Positions 1 to 4,973 of a DNA stretch of 5,824 nucleotides are shown piece after piece. Every line of letters begins with the position of its first letter. The first letter of the stretch is position 1. The stretch covers positions 1 to 5,824 of the forward strand of contig JBBREK010000246.1 in NCBI GenBank assembly GCA_038203025.1, given 5' to 3'. The notes under the pieces were generated by a model that did not search any database, had not been told where the DNA came from, and saw nothing but the letters and a program-made list of their open reading frames with translations. A program made the translations under genes and the position numbers. The DNA comes from UBA11346 sp038203025 (GTDB lineage: Bacteria > Planctomycetota > UBA11346).

Positions 1-139
1 GCGGAATGCGCTCGTGGCCCTGGTCGAGCCGCACGATGACAAACTGGCCGGGCTTCCTGGCCTTGGCGACCAGCGGTGCCTCGATCACCAGGCGGTGGAC
101 CGCGGCGGCGAGCTGCTCGTTGGAGAGGATCCGGTGCAT
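1..139 (-). CDS. nfnA: NfnA/SudB-family FAD/NAD-binding oxidoreductase subunit (5' part only)
   Basis: The first 46 codons of a gene that leaves the window on the left. The visible protein starts MHRILSNEQLAAAVHRLVIE, followed by an APLVAKARKPGQFVIVRL stretch and GHERIP. This is the N-terminal signature of the small FAD/NAD(P)-binding subunit of NADH-dependent ferredoxin:NADP oxidoreductase (NfnA), also annotated as sulfide dehydrogenase beta subunit (SudB) and related to the PyrK electron-transfer subunit of dihydroorotate dehydrogenase. The PGQF segment belongs to the FAD-binding beta-barrel of the ferredoxin-reductase fold. Family members are cytoplasmic and pair with a GltD-like large subunit, which would be expected further left. 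The ATG at 137-139 is preceded by AGGA with suitable spacing, but that sequence lies in a hairpin. The gene sits 71 bp after the kinase, same strand. The family call is firm; NfnA, SudB or another role cannot be settled from 46 residues. Confidence 0.85.
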   Translation of the reverse strand, partial: MHRILSNEQLAAAVHRLVIEAPLVAKARKPGQFVIVRLDQGHERIP

Positions 140-143
140 GGGG

Positions 144-165
144 GTTCCTGCGGCGAGCAGGGAAC
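144..165 (-). promoter_or_regulatory. Hairpin covering the ribosome-binding site of the nfnA-like gene
   Basis: On the minus strand the arms GTTCCCTGC (165-157) and GCAGGAAC (151-144) pair over eight base pairs with one bulged C, around a five-base loop. The second arm contains the AGGA Shine-Dalgarno sequence and ends four bases before the ATG. In the mRNA this stem would hide the ribosome-binding site, so it may lower or regulate translation. The pairing is seen directly; a regulatory role is inferred. Confidence 0.45.
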
Positions 166-210
166 ATATATGCTCAGACCGTCGATCCAACCCCTCTCCG
201 GCCACTGGTC

Positions 211-2385
211 TTAAGGATGTGGTCGTAGCGCCGTGACCAGCCGGGCGCGCAGGTCGCGCAGCCCGACGGCCAGGCCCTCACCCTGCTCGCCGGTGGCCGG
301 TGGTGGCAAGCCGTTGAGCTGATGGAAGCTGCGCACCGCCCCGAGATCCAGGATGGGCAGGCCGGGCAGGCGCCTGGTTACCTGTTCCAGCCAGGAATCC
401 CACAGTACCTGGTTGCGTGGCGTGGGCAGGCCGCCGAGCACGGGGACGATCAAGGTGCCATGGTGCAGGGCCTCCTCGGTCGTCGCGCACCAGTTGTCAG
501 CCCGGGACGGTCCGGTCGGCACATCGCTGGCGTCGAGCAGGACGAAGCACCATTGGACCCCGCCCGCCACGGCGCGTTGCACCGCCTGCACGGCGTCGGC
601 CGATTCCACCAGGAGGTCGGTCGGCGCCGGTCCGTCGATGAACGCATCGGCAATGGTCTGCCGGGCGGCGTCGCCGAACAGGCGCATGGCCAGTGGCCGG
701 GCGATGAACACCGTGCGGGTAAAATCGACCGAGCCATGCCGCCGGCCGAGCAGCTCGCGCAGGGGGGCGGCCTCGGGCGCGACCAGCATGCTGGCGCGCA
801 GGCCGAGATCCTCCCAGCCAGGCGGCACGGTGCCGGCTATGGCTGCGGCGCAGAAGAACGGTCCACCGGCGGCGGCCTGCAGGACGTGTTCGTCGCGGCC
901 AGGTCGCAGGCTCTGCTTGACCACCTGCCAGACAGCTGGCTTCAGGTCGACGGCCTTGTGGTCGAGGGTCAGACGCCGGTCTTCGGAGCCTGGTCCGGGA
1001 TGCAGGACGAGCAGCACCTCGGTTGCGCCCGCCGGCAGGCGTAGCCGCAACTTGCCGAGTTGGCTCATGAGCATGCGTGGCGCCTGACCCGGAGCGGCTG
1101 GGCCACCGACCAGAGCCGCGGGGTGGCCGGGGACGAGCTCAGCGCCCAGGATACCGCTGCCGGGCAGCAGGGCTTGTGGACCGGACGCGGGCATTGGTGG
1201 CGCGGCCTCGGAGGGGGGCGGGGCGGGATCCGCCTGTTTCTCCACGGTGATCGACTGCGCTGGCAGGTCTGCGACTTCCGGCCGAATGTCCTGACGCCGC
1301 TGCTTTGCCTGGACCGCGCCGATCACCACCACCAGGGCGAGCAGGCCGACGACGACCGCGCCAAGGACCAGCAATCCGCGCGTGGTCCCCGGCATGGGGA
1401 CCGCTGCGACGATGGTCGGAGCTGACGGCGGCTGTGCGGCGGGTCGCAAGATGGTGGACGGACGGCCCGGAGCCAGGCAGGTCGCCATGGCGGGCAACTG
1501 GGTGGCCAGGGCGGTGAGCTCCCGCGACACCACGGTCGGTTCGGGTCGCCCGCCCGGCTCTTTGGACAGACAGCGAATGAGCAGCGGCGCCAGGCATGCG
1601 AGGTCTGGCCGCGCCTCGGCGAAGGACGGCGGCGGGGCGTAGATGTGCTGATGCAGCATCTGCAGCGTGCTGGTGGCGTGGTAGGGGGGCCGTCCGGCCA
1701 GGGTCTGGAAGATGCTGCAGGCCAGGCTGTAGACATCGGATCCTGCGACAGGTTCATGGCCAAGTGATGCCTCGGGCGACATGAAGGCCGGGCTGCCGAT
1801 CAGCGCCCCGGTGGCGGTAACTTGGATCGAATCGCTCGACCGGGCCAATCCGAAATCGGTAAGTTTCGCCACCCCCTCGCGGGTGACCATGATGTTGTCG
1901 GGCTTGATGTCGCGATGGACGATGCCGAGGCGATGCGCTGCGGCGAGGGCGTCGGCGGCCTGGGCGTACCAGGCCAGGACCTGGCGTACCGGAAGCCGTT
2001 CCTCGACTGCCAGATGACCCAGGCTGGAGCCGTCGACCAACTCCATGACCATAACCAGAAGTTCCTCGCCCTCGGGCCCACAGATGGGGCCGAAATCATG
2101 GCAGGCGACAACATGCGGATGGATGAGCCGGCCCATGGTCTGGGCTTCGCGGGCGAACCGCTCGCGATAGTCCAGATCGGCCGCCAGGTCCGGCTTGATG
2201 ACCTTGATCGCCACCGGCCGGTCGAGGCGGACCTGCAGCCCACGATAGACCGCGCCCATGCCGCCCCGGCCGAGCAGCGCGTCGAAGCGCAGGCTGTCCG
2301 TGGCGAAGCCGAGCAGCGGATCGCGTGCGGGCATGCGCCGACGGTAAGCCGGGCCCCGCGCTACCGCAATCGCTTGGGCCGGCAT
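211..2385 (-). CDS. Membrane-anchored Hanks-type Ser/Thr protein kinase with large exterior domain
   Basis: A 724-residue protein that phosphorylates Ser/Thr residues of unknown targets. The kinase domain spans about residues 32-295. It has the glycine loop GRGGMGAVY (39-47), ATP lysine K61 in VAIK, helix-C glutamate E80, catalytic loop HRDIKPDN (157-164, base D159), DFG (177-179), SPE in the APE position (203-205) and SDVYSL (216-221), so it should be active. A Pro-rich linker leads to one hydrophobic helix (about 337-358) followed by KQRR. Residues 380-420 are Pro/Ala-rich. Residues 440-520 look like a small beta-sandwich, and 555-724 faintly resemble a degenerate SGNH-hydrolase fold. By analogy with PknB-type receptors the C-terminal part would lie outside the cytoplasm and sense a ligand. 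The ATG at 2385 has no clear Shine-Dalgarno sequence, nor does the alternative ATG at 2334 (residue 18), which would still keep the whole kinase domain. The nearest gene upstream is 453 bp away, so it is probably transcribed separately. Confidence 0.95.
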   Translation of the reverse strand: MPAQAIAVARGPAYRRRMPARDPLLGFATDSLRFDALLGRGGMGAVYRGLQVRLDRPVAIKVIKPDLAADLDYRERFAREAQTMGRLIHPHVVACHDFGPICGPEGEELLVMVMELVDGSSLGHLAVEERLPVRQVLAWYAQAADALAAAHRLGIVHRDIKPDNIMVTREGVAKLTDFGLARSSDSIQVTATGALIGSPAFMSPEASLGHEPVAGSDVYSLACSIFQTLAGRPPYHATSTLQMLHQHIYAPPPSFAEARPDLACLAPLLIRCLSKEPGGRPEPTVVSRELTALATQLPAMATCLAPGRPSTILRPAAQPPSAPTIVAAVPMPGTTRGLLVLGAVVVGLLALVVVIGAVQAKQRRQDIRPEVADLPAQSITVEKQADPAPPPSEAAPPMPASGPQALLPGSGILGAELVPGHPAALVGGPAAPGQAPRMLMSQLGKLRLRLPAGATEVLLVLHPGPGSEDRRLTLDHKAVDLKPAVWQVVKQSLRPGRDEHVLQAAAGGPFFCAAAIAGTVPPGWEDLGLRASMLVAPEAAPLRELLGRRHGSVDFTRTVFIARPLAMRLFGDAARQTIADAFIDGPAPTDLLVESADAVQAVQRAVAGGVQWCFVLLDASDVPTGPSRADNWCATTEEALHHGTLIVPVLGGLPTPRNQVLWDSWLEQVTRRLPGLPILDLGAVRSFHQLNGLPPPATGEQGEGLAVGLRDLRARLVTALRPHP

Positions 2386-2511
2386 AGGACTTGTACCTGG
2401 GATCAGGCCGGGCGTTTCAGGCGGAGGTCGTCAATTCACAGATGATCGACATGGGGACCGGGCGCACCTTTGGTTTTTTGGGGTCCTCAGGCTGCGGGCC
2501 AGACGGTCCTC

Positions 2512-2556
2512 GCCAGCAAATCCCTGCCGGCACCGGTTCTCCATGTTGAGCCGGTG
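2512..2556 (-). promoter_or_regulatory. Two abutting stem-loops in the presumed leader of the kinase gene
   Basis: The stronger stem pairs CACCGGTTC (2531-2539) with GAGCCGGTG (2548-2556), nine pairs including one G-U type pair, around an eight-base loop. Next to it, GCCAGCA (2512-2518) pairs with TGCCGGC (2525-2531) with one wobble; the two stems share base 2531. Neither is followed by a T-run on either strand, so they are not ordinary terminators. They lie about 130-170 bases before the kinase start and would be in its mRNA leader if transcription starts in the AT-rich island. Function unknown. Confidence 0.4.
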
Positions 2557-2562
2557 TGGTGG

Positions 2563-2583
2563 GGAGGGGTATTTTCCCCCTCC
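2563..2583. promoter_or_regulatory. GC-rich perfect 7-bp stem-loop beside the AT-rich island
   Basis: GGAGGGG (2563-2569) and CCCCTCC (2577-2583) form a perfect seven-pair stem around the loop TATTTTC. No T-run follows on either strand. It lies immediately next to the AT-rich promoter-like island, so it would be near the 5' end of a minus-strand transcript toward the kinase gene. It could stabilise the 5' end, act as an attenuator part, or be a protein-binding dyad in DNA. The structure is seen; the role is not. Confidence 0.4.
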
Positions 2584-2599
2584 AATAAATGTCCGATAA

Positions 2600-2628
2600 T
2601 GTATATTGTGTAATATTTATCCAGTCGA
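2600..2628 (-). promoter_or_regulatory. Candidate promoter of the kinase gene in an AT-rich island
   Basis: This is the only strongly AT-rich patch in the window. On the minus strand TCGACT (2628-2623, four of six matches to TTGACA) is followed after 17 bases by TATACA (2605-2600, four of six to TATAAT). A start point near 2593 would give a leader of about 200 bases before the kinase. A short dyad, ATATT-GTGT-AATAT (2603-2616), overlaps the proposed -10 region and could be an operator. Sigma-factor preferences of the organism are unknown, so this is a weak prediction. Confidence 0.25.
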
Positions 2629-2700
2629 AACAGCGGACAAATCCAAGCGAAGTGGAACTTGTGGAAAACGGGTCGGTGCGTAGCTGCTACATGCCGCAGT

Positions 2701-2821
2701 GGGTTCGCGGCTCGCCGTTGGACCGTCGATTACGAACCCTATTGGTGTTGGGTTACCACTTGGTCGCCCGCTTGGTGAACACCATCAACACCCCCCGCAC
2801 GCGTCGCTAGAACCGCGAACC
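2701..2821. repeat. Cluster of nested inverted and direct repeats
   Basis: GGGTTCG (2701-2707) is matched by the inverted copy CGAACCC (2733-2739). The overlapping GGTTCGCGG (2702-2710) is matched by CCGCGAACC (2813-2821). Inside this, GGTGTTG (2744-2750) is matched by CAACACC (2786-2792), and TGGTGAACACCA (2773-2784) is a near-palindrome with a two-base centre. CTTGGT occurs twice, 12 bases apart (2759, 2771). The nesting allows alternative folds and could be a structured RNA, a small REP-like element or a remnant of a mobile element. No known family is recognised. Confidence 0.4.
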
Positions 2822-2838
2822 TCGGATGGTGATTTCCC

Positions 2839-3489
2839 TCAGAACCCGAAGCGCAGCGCGACGTACACCGCGTCGTGCTCGACATCCTTGAGGTGCACCT
2901 CCTCGTAACCGAGGCCCAGACCCAGACCGACCGAATCACCCTTGGTCAGGGTGACGGAGGCCTCCAGACCCCAGGTCCAGGCGAAGCCCAGCTCGCGCTC
3001 GCCATCGACCGAGACCCAGCCCAGGCCAGGGCCCAGGCGGCCGGTCAATTCCAAGCGGGTCCGCTCGGAGAGTTGAGCGAAGGTGCCGCCGACGCCGTAG
3101 GCGAACGGGGCGATGACACTGACATCGACCTCGTCGTTACCCCACCAGGTCTTCAGGCTGGCGCCAACACCGAGGATGCTGCCGAAGGGACGCTCTCCGG
3201 ACGCCTGGTAACCGGACAGCGCTGTCGCCGAGCCGCTGAGGTAGACGGCGCGCTGCCGGCCGTCGACGCCGTCGACGTGCAATTCGGACAGACCGGCCGT
3301 CACCTCGGCCCGACGCTCGCTCCAGGTCGCGCCACCGAGGAGATCGTAGATCCCGCGGCCGTCGGCCGGCGCGGCCGGCGCGGCTGCTGCCGGCGCTGCT
3401 GGAGCGGCGTCGGCGGCCCCGAGCGCCGCAGCGGCGCATCCGAGGATGGCGAGGCCGTGGATGGTCGACAGGCGGTTGGTGCGGATCAT
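2839..3489 (-). CDS. Small secreted, probably outer-membrane beta-barrel protein
   Basis: A 216-residue protein of unknown specific function. The N-terminus MIRTNRLSTIHGLAILGCAAAALGAADA fits a Sec signal peptide: basic residues, a hydrophobic core and small residues near a cleavage site. An Ala/Pro linker follows (about 29-42). The rest is rich in alternating polar/hydrophobic strands and Gly, with WTWGLEASVTLTKGDSVGLG near the end and a terminal VALRFGF. A C-terminal Phe on an amphipathic strand is the usual signal for insertion by the Bam machinery, so a small outer-membrane barrel of about eight strands is likely. The ILGC sequence in the signal is a weak lipobox alternative. The frame is open to 3564, but the ATG at 3489 is preferred because GGAG precedes it by six bases and the signal peptide begins there. 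Its ATG overlaps the stop codon of the upstream metalloprotease gene, which implies translational coupling. Confidence 0.75.
   Translation of the reverse strand: MIRTNRLSTIHGLAILGCAAAALGAADAAPAAPAAAAPAAPADGRGIYDLLGGATWSERRAEVTAGLSELHVDGVDGRQRAVYLSGSATALSGYQASGERPFGSILGVGASLKTWWGNDEVDVSVIAPFAYGVGGTFAQLSERTRLELTGRLGPGLGWVSVDGERELGFAWTWGLEASVTLTKGDSVGLGLGLGYEEVHLKDVEHDAVYVALRFGF
3364..3381. repeat. Perfect 9-bp tandem duplication in the Ala/Pro linker
   Basis: GGCCGGCGC occurs twice head to tail (3364-3372 and 3373-3381). On the minus strand it encodes repeated Ala-Ala-Pro units between the signal peptide and the barrel of the outer-membrane protein gene. Being a multiple of three, it can expand or shrink by slippage without breaking the frame. 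Confidence 0.6.
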
Positions 3490-4247
3490 GCAATACTCCG
3501 GGCGGCTCGATACCAGGGTGGCGGGGTGTCGTCCAGCAGCCAGGGTAGTGCCAGCCGCTCCCACGCCAGGGCCTGGGCGTATCCGTGGAAGGCACGTTCC
3601 CAGGCGCGAAAACGCGGTGAATGGACCCCCTCGCGGCGCAGGCTCGGGTGCATCGCCTGGCGATGGTGGCAGTACTCGTGGAAGAGCACGTGTTCAAGAA
3701 ACACAGTGGCGATCCACGGCCGGGACAGGCGCGGCGAGATCTCGATGCAGCACTTCCGGCGACGGTAGCAGCCGAATCGCAGATGGGTGAGCCGTCGCCT
3801 TGGCGGATTCCGCCCCCAGGCCACGGGCGCCAGGGGCAGATCGTGGAACCAGGCTTGATGGATCGTCGCCGCGAGCTCATCGAGCTGCTGGCTGGGCCCC
3901 TCGCCCAGTGTCGCCAGCGCTCCGGCAGTCCCGTCACTTGTGGCCACGGCTTGTTCGGCCAGACGGCTGCTGGCCCGTTGCATTAGGGCCCGCAATCCTG
4001 GCCCAGCGCCACCGCGCCCTCGGCGCAGGGCCCATTCCGATATCGATACCGAACAGTCGGTGTCTATGAGCAGTGTCGGATGCAACCGCAAAACGAGGGC
4101 ACCCAGAGGATCGCAACGCAAGCCGAGCAGGCTCCGCCTGGTACGACGGATCACGATGGAGACACCAGGCAGACGCGTCTGCAGGTCGGCCAGGGACCAA
4201 GCCGGATCGGCGTCAGGTGAATGGGGCACGGCGCCGCATGCTGCCAA
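3486..4247 (-). CDS. SprT-like/YgjP-like zinc metalloprotease domain protein
   Basis: A 253-residue predicted metal-dependent hydrolase. The core is LEHVLFHEYCHH: HEYCH (190-194) is an HExxH zinc site with catalytic E191. After it, HSPRFRAWERAF (209-220) offers H209 as a third ligand, as in the H-x-P-x-F/W motif of SprT and YgjP relatives. Before it, WGR (144-146), a RFGCY segment (157-161) and IEISPRL (168-174) match the strand region of this family. No signal peptide or membrane helix is visible, so it is probably cytoplasmic. The SprT zinc ribbon is absent. The substrate is unknown. The start is uncertain: the TTG at 4247 has GAGG only three bases upstream, GTG at 4229 has no Shine-Dalgarno sequence, and the nearby ATG at 4239 is out of frame. 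It begins five bases after the yggS stop and its TGA overlaps the next ATG, so the three genes are probably co-transcribed. Confidence 0.8.
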   Translation of the reverse strand: MAACGAVPHSPDADPAWSLADLQTRLPGVSIVIRRTRRSLLGLRCDPLGALVLRLHPTLLIDTDCSVSISEWALRRGRGGAGPGLRALMQRASSRLAEQAVATSDGTAGALATLGEGPSQQLDELAATIHQAWFHDLPLAPVAWGRNPPRRRLTHLRFGCYRRRKCCIEISPRLSRPWIATVFLEHVLFHEYCHHRQAMHPSLRREGVHSPRFRAWERAFHGYAQALAWERLALPWLLDDTPPPWYRAARSIA

Positions 4248-4252
4248 TGACC

Positions 4253-4927
4253 TCAGGCGAACAACCGCGAGCCCACCCGCACCACCGTGGCCCCCTCCTC
4301 GATGGCCACACCAAGGTCGCCGGACATACCCATGGACAGGCCGGAAAGCCCATGCGAGACGGCAAGCTCTCGCAGACGAGAAAAGCAGGTTCGGACAGTC
4401 GCCGCATCGCCGTGTACACCGAGTTCCGGGGCCATGGTCATCAGGCCGGCCAAATCCAGGGCCGGTTGCGAGCGGATGTCGCTGATCATCTCCGCCAGTC
4501 CGGCGACGGTCAGGCCGGCCTTGGCAGCCTCGCCACTGGTGTTGACCTGGATATAAACCGGCAGGCGGCGATCGCCCTGGATGCAGGCCCGGGCCAGCCG
4601 GCCGACATGCTCTGGATCACACAAGCTGTGCAGAGCGTTGACCAACGGCGCCAGCTTGGCCAGTTGCCGGCCCTGCACCCGGCCAATGTAGTGCCATTGG
4701 TCGCCAGGCTTGGTGTGCGCCGTCATCAACTGCAGATGCTCGATGCGATTTTCAGCGAAGTCGGTGATGCCGGCCAGGCGCAGCGCCTCCAGCACCTCTG
4801 GCTGCTGGTTCTTGGTTACCGCGATCAGGGCGACAGTGCCCGGGTCACGCCCGCATCGCCCGCAGGCGGCAGCGATGTCGGCACGGACGGCAGCGACGTT
4901 CGCGGCAATACGCAGGGGATCGGTCAT
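4253..4927 (-). CDS. yggS: YggS/PLPBP-family pyridoxal-phosphate homeostasis protein
   Basis: A 224-residue protein of the YggS/YlmE/PROSC family, full length for the group. These single-domain TIM-barrel proteins bind pyridoxal 5'-phosphate and help control free vitamin B6 and amino/keto-acid balance; no enzymatic activity is established. The PLP-binding lysine is K39 in LIAVTKNQQPE. Other family blocks are FAENR (57-61), WHYIGRVQ (78-85), VYIQVNTSGEAAKAGL, GLMTMAP, SMGMS (198-202) and RVGSRLF (217-223). The usual LQxNK after WHxIG reads VQGRQ here, and GTAIFG at the end reads GSRLFA, so it is a somewhat divergent member. The ATG at 4927 is the only reasonable start because an in-frame TAG lies 12 bases upstream; its Shine-Dalgarno sequence is weak. 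It follows the HEAT-repeat gene by 46 bp and precedes the metalloprotease gene by 5 bp. Confidence 0.95.
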   Translation of the reverse strand: MTDPLRIAANVAAVRADIAAACGRCGRDPGTVALIAVTKNQQPEVLEALRLAGITDFAENRIEHLQLMTAHTKPGDQWHYIGRVQGRQLAKLAPLVNALHSLCDPEHVGRLARACIQGDRRLPVYIQVNTSGEAAKAGLTVAGLAEMISDIRSQPALDLAGLMTMAPELGVHGDAATVRTCFSRLRELAVSHGLSGLSMGMSGDLGVAIEEGATVVRVGSRLFA

Positions 4928-4973
4928 GACCCGGATCTAACCGCCATCCGCCGGCCGAGCCAGCAGGGGACCG

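Larger units (their letters stand above)
2386..2838. other. Long non-coding gap between the outer-membrane protein and kinase genes
   Basis: No supported gene lies in these 453 bases. From left to right, 2386-2511 shows nothing recognisable apart from a T6 run near 2473-2478 without a convincing hairpin before it. Three adjacent stem-loops occupy 2512-2583, an AT-rich island occupies about 2585-2635, and a cluster of inverted and direct repeats occupies 2701-2821. The stretch from 2585 to about 2770 is visibly lower in GC than the flanking genes. No rho-independent terminator with a T-tract was found after the outer-membrane protein gene. Confidence 0.7.

Noticed and set aside
322..1044. Long plus-strand open frame opposite the kinase gene
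   Set aside because: It is antisense to a clearly coding kinase sequence, has no recognisable motif, and long antisense frames are expected in GC-rich genes.
2461..2490. T6 run after GCACCTTTGG as a plus-strand terminator
   Set aside because: No stable stem directly precedes the T-run, and there is no convincing plus-strand gene to terminate.
2531..2583. Paired hairpins as a rho-independent terminator for the upstream operon
   Set aside because: Neither stem is followed by a T-tract on either strand, and they lie more than 250 bases beyond the operon's last stop codon.
2660..2668. TGTGGAAAA, one mismatch from a DnaA box
   Set aside because: A single imperfect site with no further boxes, AT-rich unwinding element in the right arrangement, or dnaA/dnaN genes nearby does not support an origin.
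3490..3564. Longer version of the outer-membrane protein beginning at 3564
   Set aside because: The added 25 residues would overlap the protease gene and put extra sequence before the signal peptide; the ATG at 3489 has a proper Shine-Dalgarno sequence.
2875..3768. Long plus-strand open frame of 297 codons
   Set aside because: It spans the opposite strand of two genes with signal peptide, barrel and HExxH signatures; its translation is low-complexity and unrecognisable.
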